A stretch of 8,807 nucleotides of DNA. Source: Chloroflexota bacterium (GTDB taxonomy: Bacteria > Chloroflexota > Anaerolineae > Thermoflexales > Thermoflexaceae). Positions 1 to 6,183 of this stretch are shown in pieces (position 1 is the first letter of the stretch; every line of letters begins with the position of its first letter). The position numbers and the translations under genes were made by a program. Location: the NCBI GenBank assembly GCA_030550075.1, contig JAUQQB010000092.1, forward strand, positions 1-8,807, written 5' to 3'. Under the pieces are notes generated by a model. The model did not search any database. It saw only the letters and a list, made by a program, of their open reading frames with translations, and was not told where the DNA came from.

Positions 1-68
1 AGCAGGGCGCCGAAGGCACCCTGCTCCGCCCCCAAAGCCCCCATGGGAAACGAACTGCGTAAGTCCTA
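1..68 (+). repeat. Right end of a MITE-like element, copy 1 (truncated by window start)
   Basis: Positions 37-68 are identical over 32 bases to 1303-1334, the right end of the complete element further on. Positions 53-68 carry the terminal inverted repeat AACTGCGTAAGTCCTA. Just inside it, 1-11 and 15-25 form a hairpin with an 11-bp stem (one mismatch) and a GAA loop, in the same relative place as the large hairpin of the complete copy but with different arm sequence. The left half lies before the window. The end of this copy is 60 bp upstream of the glycosyltransferase start codon. Confidence 0.75.
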
Positions 69-97
69 TTCTAATTGATTTTTATCCGGATGGTTAC

Positions 98-110
98 TTG
101 CTTGAAGCAA
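98..110. promoter_or_regulatory. Short palindrome, possible operator upstream of the glycosyltransferase-arsR pair
   Basis: TTGCTTgAAGCAA is a perfect 6-1-6 palindrome lying 18 bp before the ATG at 129. Because the second gene of this unit is an ArsR-type regulator, and such proteins bind short inverted repeats near their own promoters, it is a candidate autoregulatory operator. No convincing -35/-10 pair was found beside it, and a 13-bp palindrome can occur by chance. Confidence 0.25.
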
Positions 111-128
111 TGATGGCATGGAGGACCA

Positions 129-884
129 ATGATAAGAACCATTGTGGTGGTTCCCACTTATAACGAGGCGGAGAATCTTCCCCCGCTTGTGCAGGCGTTG
201 CTCGGGCTGGGCCTGCCGGACCTGCGGATTATGGTGGTGGATGACCGCTCGCCCGATGGGACGGGTGAGGTCGCTGAGGCGCTGGCCCGGGAGTATCCGG
301 GTCGCCTCATTGTGCTACAACGGGATGGCCCTCGGGGTTTGGGGCCCGCGTATCTGGAAGGCTTTCGTCTCGCGCTGCAGACCGATGCAGAGGCGATCGT
401 TCAGATGGATGCGGATTTCTCTCATCCGCCCTCGACAATCCCCCGCATGCTGGAACGGATAGCGGATTATCACGTAGTGGTCGGATCCCGTTATGTGTCG
501 GGGGGACGCGTGGATCCTCGCTGGGGACCTGGACGCTACTGGCTGAGCCGATGGGGAAATTTCTACGCACGCCTCATCCTGGGGCTTCAGGTTCGGGACG
601 CCACGGCCGGTTTTAAGTGCTGGCGCCGGGACGCCCTGGCACGGATGCCCCTGGAGCGTGTGCGATCGACCGGGTATATCTTCCAGGTCGAGATGGCTTA
701 TATCGCCCAGCGCCTGGGATATCGGGTGTGCGAAATTCCGATCTTCTTCGAGGATCGGCGGGTGGGCCGCTCCAAGATGGACTGGCGGATCAAGCTGGAG
801 GCCGCATTGCGAGTCTGGGAACTCCGCTGGCGGTATCGAGATTTGAAACCGATCTCACCCACCCGGAGTGAGAGCTTCCAATGA
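129..884 (+). CDS. Polyprenol monophosphomannose synthase-like GT2 glycosyltransferase
   Basis: Probably transfers a hexose (mannose or glucose) from a nucleotide sugar to polyprenyl phosphate at the inner face of the membrane, giving the lipid-linked donor for protein or envelope glycosylation. The 251 residues show the GT-A fold landmarks of dolichol-phosphate mannose synthases: VPTYNEAENL (8-17), VVDDRSPDGTG (36-46), the metal-binding MDADFSHP (93-100), GSRYVSGG (119-126), ATAGFKCWRR (158-167) and GYIFQVEM (182-189). No transmembrane segment follows the catalytic domain, so it resembles the single-domain soluble/peripheral form rather than those with C-terminal membrane helices. The ATG at 129 is preceded by GGAGG (120-124) at 4 nt spacing. 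The stop overlaps the next start as ATGA, indicating translational coupling. The family assignment is firm; the exact sugar and acceptor are inferred. Confidence 0.93.
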   Translation: MIRTIVVVPTYNEAENLPPLVQALLGLGLPDLRIMVVDDRSPDGTGEVAEALAREYPGRLIVLQRDGPRGLGPAYLEGFRLALQTDAEAIVQMDADFSHPPSTIPRMLERIADYHVVVGSRYVSGGRVDPRWGPGRYWLSRWGNFYARLILGLQVRDATAGFKCWRRDALARMPLERVRSTGYIFQVEMAYIAQRLGYRVCEIPIFFEDRRVGRSKMDWRIKLEAALRVWELRWRYRDLKPISPTRSESFQ

Positions 885-1174
885 GCGGGGATCCCGTTCG
901 CTTTGCTCACGCCCTGGCAGATGACCATCGGCAGCAGATCCTGCGGCTGCTTTGGGGCCGCGAACTCTGCGTGCGCGATTTGGTCCAGGCCTTGGGCCTT
1001 TCCCAACCTGCGGTCTCCTATCATCTCCACATCCTACAGCAGGCAGGACTTCTCCGCGCTCGAGAGGCAGGCCGCCAGACCTTTTACACCCTGGATCTGG
1101 ACGCGCTGGATTACGGGTTGCGGGCGCTGCGGCTGGCCCTCCGGCCCACCCGCCGAAAGGGACGACGACGATAG
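881..1174 (+). CDS. ArsR/SmtB-family winged-helix transcriptional regulator
   Basis: A 97-residue DNA-binding repressor-type protein. It has the ArsR helix-turn-helix: an ALADDHRQQILRLL helix (11-24), a recognition region LSQPAVSYHLHILQQAGLL (about 40-58), and a beta-wing with REAGRQTFYTLD (60-71). The tail after residue 87 is very basic (PTRRKGRRR). The classical metal-sensing motif ELCVCDL is present only as ELCVRDL (28-34): C30 is kept but the second cysteine is Arg32, so a normal arsenite/cadmium tri-thiolate site is unlikely. It may respond to another signal or use the single thiol. The start overlaps the glycosyltransferase stop by 4 bp (ATGA), so the two are almost certainly one transcript. 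Its target is unknown; autoregulation is plausible. Confidence 0.9.
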   Translation: MSGDPVRFAHALADDHRQQILRLLWGRELCVRDLVQALGLSQPAVSYHLHILQQAGLLRAREAGRQTFYTLDLDALDYGLRALRLALRPTRRKGRRR

Positions 1175-1192
1175 CCTTTAGGGTTTTCGGGG

Positions 1193-1334
1193 TAGGAGTT
1201 ACGCAGTTGAAAGCTCTAAAGGTGGAACGGAATGGCCCCCCCCCCCTTTCTCCCCCCGCCCCACGGCCCTTTGGGCCGTGGGGAGGGGGGAGAAAAATCC
1301 TTGCCCCCATGGGAAACGAACTGCGTAAGTCCTA
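1193..1334. mobile_element. Complete 142-bp MITE-like element
   Basis: The left end TAGGAGTTACGCAGTT (1193-1208) is the inverted repeat of AACTGCGTAAGTCCTA (1319-1334) with one mismatch in 16. TA is the outermost dinucleotide on both sides, so it may be either part of the repeat or a TA target duplication of the Tc1/mariner-IS630 kind. Inside are a long C-tract and a large hairpin (1247-1295). No open frame of coding character lies within, so movement would need a transposase in trans. The right end is repeated identically at 37-68. It sits between convergent genes, 18 bp after the arsR stop and 33 bp before the TPR gene stop. Confidence 0.72.
1247..1295. repeat. Large inverted repeat inside the MITE-like element
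   Basis: Arms 1247-1269 and 1273-1295 pair over 23 bp with one mismatch around a TTT loop. The inner stem is ACGGCCC/GGGCCGT; the outer part is a C-tract opposite a G-tract closed by TTTCT/AGAAA. It lies about 72 nt downstream of both converging stop codons, so as RNA it could hinder transcription from either side, although neither strand has the U-tract of a canonical intrinsic terminator. The G-rich strand could also form quadruplex-like structure. Confidence 0.85.
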
Positions 1335-1367
1335 AGGAAATACAGGCGGCTTCGTTGCTCCAGGAAT

Positions 1368-2762
1368 TCATTTCTCCTTTTGAAGACGCTGGAGCATCCG
1401 GAGCGCCTGGCGCCCGAAATCCCCGAGGGGGTCCAGAAAGATCGTCTGCTCCAGCAGGCGGCGAGCTTCCTCGAGCTGACCCTCCGCCGCCAGCACTGCG
1501 CCCAGGCGGTAACGGATCGATGGACGGTTCGGGGCCATCCGGAGGGCCTGACGGAGGAGCCGCTCCGCTTCCTCCCATTCTCCTCGAAGATAATAGGCCC
1601 ACCCCATCCACTCGTAGCCCTCCACCCGCTGGGGTGCCCGCCGAAGGATCTCCTGGGCAGCCTCGATGCCCTTCCCAATCCATACCTGATGGCCCAGATA
1701 CAGCGTGGCCAGCATGCTCCAGATCTCCACGCTCTCCGGATCGGCCTCCAGAGCCTGGCGGAGCCAGTGTTCGGCCGCCAGGAGATCTCCGGCCAGCATG
1801 GCCGCACGCCCTCGCTCCAGCGCATAGAGGGGATTCGGATCCAGTTGATAGGCAGCCGCGAATCGCCCCCGTGCTTCCTGATATTTTCCACGCTCCAGGA
1901 GATAGAGGCCCCAGAAATAATGGACCTCGGGAAGCGTGGGAGAGCCCTCGCCTGCCCGCTGCAGCCACGGGCTCCCATCCAGCCCCAGGCGTCCCATCGC
2001 GTAACCGAGCGCGGCCATCGCCACGCGATCTTCCGGGTGCATATGGACCCAGCGAGCCAGGGCCAGACGAGCTTCCCCCCAGTACCACGCTCCTAAGAGC
2101 GCCAGGCCCCACCGACGCAGCGTTTGATCCAGAGCGCTCTCCTCACATGAACCGTTCAGGGCGCATGGCGCAGGCAGGAGATCGGCCCATTCCTTCCAGG
2201 GGGAAGGAAGGGATGTGAGGAGGACGCGAGCTGCTTCCGGATCCTGAGCGCCTCGCATGAGACCCCACCGGAAACGGATCGGTTGATCATTCGGATGATA
2301 GAAGGCCCCGGTCTCCCAGGCCCTCCGGGCGTCGGGCTCATCGCCGAGGACCAGGGCGGCTTCCGCCCAGCGCCAGAAGGCCTCCCGATCCGAAGGCACA
2401 CGGAGCGCCCAATCCCGCCAGCGCGCGCGCGCCTGCTCCCATTCCCCACGTTGCGTGGCGATCTCCGCCAGACCCCGGAGCGCCCACGGATCCCCCAGTT
2501 CCATTGCGCGCCGCCAGGCCCTCTCGGCTTCATTCAGCTCTCCCAGGGCCGCGTGCGCGCGGGCGACGCGATGCCAGACCGCCGGGTCCATCGGGCGCAG
2601 GGCCAGGGCTGCCTGATAGGCTCGTTGCGCCGAGAGGCCCTGTCCATCCGCCCAGAACGCATCCCCCTCGCGGATCCAGCGCGCCACCGGAACCCCGGTG
2701 GGGTCCAGGGTGAGCAATATCGAAAGCGCGATCAGCCCGCTGATCCATGCCGCTCGTCGCAC
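1368..2762 (-). CDS. Membrane-anchored tetratricopeptide repeat protein
   Basis: Probably a scaffold displaying a TPR solenoid outside the membrane; no enzymatic domain is visible. From the GTG at 2762 it is 464 residues and begins with a basic RR pair followed by a hydrophobic segment (WISGLIALSILLTL), a classic signal anchor. Helical TPR units follow for the rest of the protein, recognisable by repeats such as RVARAHAALGELNEAERAWR, FWGLYLLERGKYQEARGRF and YRLGAVLAAEGQLEEARRLL. About eight units are visible, weaker in the centre where there are two nearby cysteines. The frame stays open to an ATG at 2909 (513 residues) and has another ATG at 2858. I prefer 2762 because GGAG lies 5 nt upstream, the hydrophobic anchor becomes N-terminal, and codons upstream of it lose the GC-rich third position. 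The partner is unknown. It is divergent from the flavoprotein gene. Confidence 0.85.
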   Translation of the reverse strand: MRRAAWISGLIALSILLTLDPTGVPVARWIREGDAFWADGQGLSAQRAYQAALALRPMDPAVWHRVARAHAALGELNEAERAWRRAMELGDPWALRGLAEIATQRGEWEQARARWRDWALRVPSDREAFWRWAEAALVLGDEPDARRAWETGAFYHPNDQPIRFRWGLMRGAQDPEAARVLLTSLPSPWKEWADLLPAPCALNGSCEESALDQTLRRWGLALLGAWYWGEARLALARWVHMHPEDRVAMAALGYAMGRLGLDGSPWLQRAGEGSPTLPEVHYFWGLYLLERGKYQEARGRFAAAYQLDPNPLYALERGRAAMLAGDLLAAEHWLRQALEADPESVEIWSMLATLYLGHQVWIGKGIEAAQEILRRAPQRVEGYEWMGWAYYLRGEWEEAERLLRQALRMAPNRPSIRYRLGAVLAAEGQLEEARRLLEQTIFLDPLGDFGRQALRMLQRLQKEK

Positions 2763-2907
2763 CGAAGCTCCAGGTGGGCGCTGGCGAAGCCATCCCAGAG
2801 GAATACGGGTGGAATTAAAATTAAAGAGATTGCGAAGGGCGACCCGGAGGCCGCCCATGCGGTCCGGATTCTTCTGAAAGCTGGGAGTTCCTTCGGAGAA
2901 CGAAAGC
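2763..2907. promoter_or_regulatory. Probable divergent promoter region between the TPR and flavoprotein genes
   Basis: If the TPR protein starts at 2762, this 145-bp gap separates two divergent genes and must hold both promoters. It contains an AT-rich island at about 2812-2830 (GGAATTAAAATTAAAG) in otherwise GC-rich DNA, as expected for promoter DNA. No -35/-10 pair close to consensus could be fixed on either strand. GGAGAA at 2895-2900 serves the flavoprotein start at 2908. Confidence 0.4.
2768..2771 (-). promoter_or_regulatory. Ribosome binding site supporting the GTG start at 2762
   Basis: On the minus strand GGAG precedes the GTG codon at 2762-2760 with a 5-nt spacer. The two alternative ATG codons at 2909 and 2858 have no comparable Shine-Dalgarno sequence, so this site is the main reason for choosing the shorter reading. 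Confidence 0.45.
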
Positions 2908-4257
2908 ATGGCGTTACAGGTGGCTATTGTGGGGGCCGGCGCGGCAGGCCTGGCAGCCGCTTATGATCTGACGCGCGCAGGAGCGCGGGTCGTCGTCTAT
3001 GAGGCGGCACCCCAGGCCGGCGGGCTGGCCTCCGGTTTCAAAGCGGAAGGCTGGTCCTGGTCTCTGGAGCGATTCTACCATCACTGGTTCGCCTCCGATA
3101 CGGAGATCCTCCGTCTGATTCGGGAGCTGGGCCTGAGCCATCGGGTGCGGTTCCCCCGCCCGATCACCGCCGTGTGGTATAACGAGCGGCCCTATCCCTT
3201 TGACAGCCCCCTGGCTGTCCTCCGTTTCCCCGGCCTTTCCCTGATGGAAAAGTTCCGGATGGGTCTGGTGATCGCCTATCTCCGCCTCACCCCTCGCTGG
3301 GAGCCGCTGGAGCGGGTGGCGGCCCATGAGTGGCTTCCCCGTTATATGGGGCGGCGTGCCTACGAGCGGATCTGGCAGCCGCTTCTGGAGGGAAAGTTCG
3401 GGGAGGCCTACCCGGAGATCAACATGGCGTGGTTCTGGGCGCGTATCCATAAGCGCAGCCCGCGGCTGGGGACCTTTGAGGGCGGCTTTCAGGCGTTCTT
3501 CGATCTTCTGGTGGAACAGATCCGCCGCCAGGGCGGCGAGATCCGTCTGTCGACCCCGGTGTTCCGGCTGGAGCCGTCGGAAGGGGGATGGAAGGTGGAG
3601 GCAGCGGATGGCTCCGCCCATTATGATGCCGTGATCGTTACCACCTCTCCGCGCCTGCTGGTCCGGCTGGCCCCGGCGCTGCCGGCTTCTTATGTGGGCC
3701 AGCTGCTGGCCCTGCGCTCCCTGGGGGCGGTGGTCCTGATCCTGGCGCTGGATCGCCCCCTCACGCGTGGGGTTTACTGGATCAACCTCCCCAAGCGGGC
3801 GGGCTTCCCCTTCCTGGCCCTGGTGGAACACACGAATTATATCCCGGCGGAACATTACGGCGGGGAACACCTGGTCTACTGCGGCGATTACCTCCCGCCG
3901 GATCACCCCTATTTCTCGATGTCGCCGGAGGAGATCCTGCGGACATTCCTGCCCGCGCTTCCGCGCTTTAACCCGTCCTTTCGGCCGGAGTGGGTCCGTC
4001 GATACTGGGTCTTCCGGGAGCCCTACGCCCAGCCGGTGGTCCCGGTGAACTATTCCCGGATGATCCCGGATCTGCGCACGCCGCTGGCAGGTCTTTACTT
4101 CGCCAGCATGAGCCAGGTGTATCCCTGGGATCGAGGGACGAATTACGCGGTGGAATTGGGCCGGCGCATCGCGGGTCTGATCCTGGAGGATTGGGCGCAT
4201 GGCCGTTTGGGGTCGCCGCTCTCTGTGGAGGCGGTGTCGCTAAGGGCTTCCGTTTAG
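2908..4257 (+). CDS. FAD-dependent oxidoreductase, amine oxidase/HemY-like
   Basis: A flavoprotein of the amine oxidase/protoporphyrinogen oxidase/phytoene desaturase superfamily, 449 residues, normal length. The N-terminus is a dinucleotide-binding Rossmann unit: VAIVGAGAAGLAAAYDL (5-21) with the GxGxxG core at 9-14 and acidic E32 at the end of the second strand (VVVYEA). AGGLASGF (37-44) follows, as in HemY-type enzymes. A second FAD-contacting motif lies at the C-terminus, YPWDRGTNYAVELGRRIA (405-422). No signal peptide or membrane helix is seen. The substrate cannot be read from the sequence; relatives oxidise porphyrinogens, carotenoids or amines, or isomerise UDP-sugars (UDP-galactopyranose mutase-like). 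The nearby glycosyltransferase makes a sugar- or lipid-related role worth considering, but that is inference. The ATG at 2908 follows GGAG by 9 nt and opens directly into the Rossmann strand. Confidence 0.9.
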   Translation: MALQVAIVGAGAAGLAAAYDLTRAGARVVVYEAAPQAGGLASGFKAEGWSWSLERFYHHWFASDTEILRLIRELGLSHRVRFPRPITAVWYNERPYPFDSPLAVLRFPGLSLMEKFRMGLVIAYLRLTPRWEPLERVAAHEWLPRYMGRRAYERIWQPLLEGKFGEAYPEINMAWFWARIHKRSPRLGTFEGGFQAFFDLLVEQIRRQGGEIRLSTPVFRLEPSEGGWKVEAADGSAHYDAVIVTTSPRLLVRLAPALPASYVGQLLALRSLGAVVLILALDRPLTRGVYWINLPKRAGFPFLALVEHTNYIPAEHYGGEHLVYCGDYLPPDHPYFSMSPEEILRTFLPALPRFNPSFRPEWVRRYWVFREPYAQPVVPVNYSRMIPDLRTPLAGLYFASMSQVYPWDRGTNYAVELGRRIAGLILEDWAHGRLGSPLSVEAVSLRASV

Positions 4258-4428
4258 AATCTGGGATGTTCTGTTGCAAACTGGGGGCTCCCCATGCCGC
4301 GAAGCGGCGTGAGGAGGGGCGAACGCGGAACCCGAGCGGGCACCGCCAGGATCGCAAGAGAGCAAGTCCAGGGGATCTGCGGGGCGGGCCGCCCCGGCCC
4401 TCAGACCGCTGATCCGGTGGAGGGGCGC
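4258..4428 (+). other. Hairpin-rich 171-bp spacer/leader before the cNMP-PH membrane protein gene
   Basis: Four compact stem-loops follow one another: GGGG/CCCC at 4283-4293, ATGCCGC/GCGGCGT with a GAA loop at 4294-4310, GCGG-CCC/GGG-CCGC with a symmetric AA/CA internal loop at 4325-4346, and a perfect GC palindrome at 4381-4395. The frame of the downstream gene is open back to an ATG at 4294, but that extension would be arginine-rich and featureless, so I read this as non-coding leader. It matches no riboswitch class that I recognise. Confidence 0.4.
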
Positions 4429-6126
4429 ATGGCGGATGAGGAGCTTCTGGCCATTCTGGCGGCACAACCGTTGTTTCGCCGTCTGGATCCTGAGGAGCGG
4501 GCCCGGGTGGCGGCGCGGATGAAGAGGAAAACCCTCGCCCCGGGGGAAGAGCTGTTCATCGAAGGCGAGGTGTTCCCCGCCTATTTCATCCTCCGCTCCG
4601 GTCGTCTGGCCCTGCTGCGCATTGGCGCGGATGGTGTCGAGCGCCTGGTCCGGCACCTTCAGCCCGGGGAAGGGATCGGCACTCATGCCCTCTTCCTGAA
4701 CGACCCGCGGGATGTGACGGCCCTGGCCATCACGCCGGTGGAAGGTTGGCTGCTGGAGAAAGCGGAGTTCGATGCTCTGCTAGCGGAGCATCCGGATCTG
4801 ATCCATCGTCTGGAGCTGCCCCCGGATGTGGAAGCGCGCCTGCGAGCTCCCCGGTTTCCATGGCTGGAGCCGGATGAGCAGGTTCTGGCCGCCATCCACC
4901 GGCACTGGATCAGCCTGATCCCGGTCCTTCTGCCACCCCTGGTGCTCCTGCTGGTGTTCATCGTGCTGACAACCTTTCTGGTGGCCGAGCTGGGCTGGTG
5001 GCCGGCGCTTTTCTTCAACATGATCCCCTTGATCTTCCTCGGCGCTCAGGTGTGGAACTGGTGGGACGATCAATACATCCTCACCACGCGGCGGATCGTC
5101 CACATTGAGCGGGAGCGCTGGCTGTATATATTCCCCGGGCCGGAAACCCGGCAGGATATGCCGCTGGACCAGATCCAGGAGGTGCAGATCCTGCGGCGCA
5201 CGCCGCTGGCCAGCCCCTATCTGTTCGATTTCGGGGATATCGAGGTGGAGGCGTTCAGCGGGCGGATCGCTTTCTCGAACCTGCCGCAACCGGATGCGAT
5301 CCGGCGGCTGATCTATGAGCAGATCGATCGCCTGCGGGCGCTGCAGCAGGCACGCCAGCGCTACCGCCTGCAACAGGAATTGCGCCATCGCCTGGGTTTG
5401 GTCCCGGCGCCCTCCGAAGCGGCGTCTGTTCCCTCTCCTCCGCCCTCTCCCCCCGGTCTGGTGGGGCGGATCTGGCTGATCGTGCGGGCTGTGGCTCGCT
5501 ATATCTTCCCGCCCCTTCGGGAGACGGTGGGCGATCGCATCATCTATCGCAAGCACTGGGTGGCCCTGTTCCGTTCGATCGGGCTGGGGCCGCCGGCGGG
5601 GCTGGGGTTGTGGATCCTGGGATGGGTTCTGCACGCCCACCACGTATGGCCGATCGACCGGATTGAGCCGGGGATCCGCTGGGGCGCTCTGATGTTGAGC
5701 GGGCTGCTGTTAGGCGTCTGGTGGTGGTGGCGCTTTGAGAACTGGCGAAATGACGAATACATCCTGACCTCCAGCCAGCTCATTCTCTCCCAGCGTCTGC
5801 CCATGTTGATGCGTGAAGAAACCCAAACCGCCAACCTGGCCCGCATCCAGAGCGTGGAGTATACGATTCCATCGATTCTGGCCCGCGTGCTCAACTACGG
5901 CCACGTGGTGGTCCGCGTCCCGGGTGGGGATTTCCACCTGCAGTATGTGGGTGGCCCCCGACAGGTGCAGCAGGAGATCACGCGGCGGATGGAGGCCTAC
6001 CGCCGTCGTCTCCAGGAGGAGGAGTCGGCTCGACAGCGCCGGCATGTGGTGGACACCCTTGCCGCTTATGATCGCCTCCGCTTCGGACCTCCGGGGGTGA
6101 GGGGAGGGCCCGGGGTTTCGCCATGA
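4429..6126 (+). CDS. Membrane protein with cyclic-nucleotide-binding-like domain and two TM + bacterial PH-like modules
   Basis: A 565-residue inner-membrane protein. Domains in order: a cNMP-binding-type beta-roll (about 10-125, with APGEELFIEGE at 37-47 and FILRSGRLALLR at 53-64); a transmembrane pair (about 160-185 and 190-208); a bacterial PH-like domain (about 211-292, opening WWDDQYILTTRRIVHIERER); a helical linker and a Pro/Ser-rich hinge (about 295-342); a second transmembrane pair (about 378-402 and 415-434); and a second PH-like domain (about 438-520, opening NWRNDEYILTSSQLILSQR). The tail is charged. The phosphate-binding cassette reads GIGTHALFLNDPRDV (82-96): Arg94 is kept, but the glutamate usually following the glycine is Thr85, so nucleotide binding is doubtful. 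The ATG at 4429 has GGAGGGG at 4419-4425. The PH-like halves resemble YdbS-type envelope proteins. Ligand and role are unknown. Confidence 0.85.
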   Translation: MADEELLAILAAQPLFRRLDPEERARVAARMKRKTLAPGEELFIEGEVFPAYFILRSGRLALLRIGADGVERLVRHLQPGEGIGTHALFLNDPRDVTALAITPVEGWLLEKAEFDALLAEHPDLIHRLELPPDVEARLRAPRFPWLEPDEQVLAAIHRHWISLIPVLLPPLVLLLVFIVLTTFLVAELGWWPALFFNMIPLIFLGAQVWNWWDDQYILTTRRIVHIERERWLYIFPGPETRQDMPLDQIQEVQILRRTPLASPYLFDFGDIEVEAFSGRIAFSNLPQPDAIRRLIYEQIDRLRALQQARQRYRLQQELRHRLGLVPAPSEAASVPSPPPSPPGLVGRIWLIVRAVARYIFPPLRETVGDRIIYRKHWVALFRSIGLGPPAGLGLWILGWVLHAHHVWPIDRIEPGIRWGALMLSGLLLGVWWWWRFENWRNDEYILTSSQLILSQRLPMLMREETQTANLARIQSVEYTIPSILARVLNYGHVVVRVPGGDFHLQYVGGPRQVQQEITRRMEAYRRRLQEEESARQRRHVVDTLAAYDRLRFGPPGVRGGPGVSP

Positions 6127-6154
6127 AACCATCTAATTGGCTAGAGAGAGGGGT

Positions 6155-6183
6155 GGCCGGTGTAGGGGTCCCCTGCACCGGCC
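6155..6183 (+). terminator. Strong hairpin after the cNMP-PH gene, probable terminator without U-tract
   Basis: Arms 6155-6167 and 6171-6183 pair over 13 bp (one G-T wobble) around a GTC loop, starting 29 nt after the stop codon. The position fits a transcription terminator. The stretch that follows is GC-rich and has no T-run, so it may act as a mRNA 3' stabilising hairpin or a factor-assisted terminator instead. Confidence 0.5.

Noticed and set aside
82..90. TTATCCGGA as a DnaA box
   Set aside because: Only the first six bases fit the TTATNCACA consensus, it is single, and no replication gene or AT-rich unwinding region is beside it.
1232..2218. Open plus-strand frame of 328 codons running from the MITE into the TPR gene
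   Set aside because: Pro/Gly/Ser/Arg-rich, begins inside the C-tract of the repeat, lies opposite a gene with real TPR motifs, and has no ribosome binding site.
2914..4200. Open minus-strand frame of 428 codons opposite the flavoprotein
   Set aside because: It mirrors a clearly homologous FAD enzyme. The translation is Pro/Arg/Gln/His-rich with no domain and is the usual antisense shadow in GC-rich DNA.
4325..4400. Possible SRP RNA because of the order CAGG, GCAA, AGCA at 4347-4361
   Set aside because: The apical stem has an A-G mismatch, the helix flanking the symmetric loop does not pair, and the common GGAA tetraloop is missing. The likeness is probably chance.
4294..4428. N-terminal extension of the cNMP-PH protein from the ATG at 4294
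   Set aside because: The 45 extra residues are arginine- and glycine-rich without structure, and the ATG at 4429 has a good GGAGGGG site and begins directly at the domain.
4780..5643. Open minus-strand frame of 287 codons opposite the cNMP-PH gene
   Set aside because: No recognisable domain; composition is typical of an antisense shadow, and the plus strand encodes clear domains and membrane helices.
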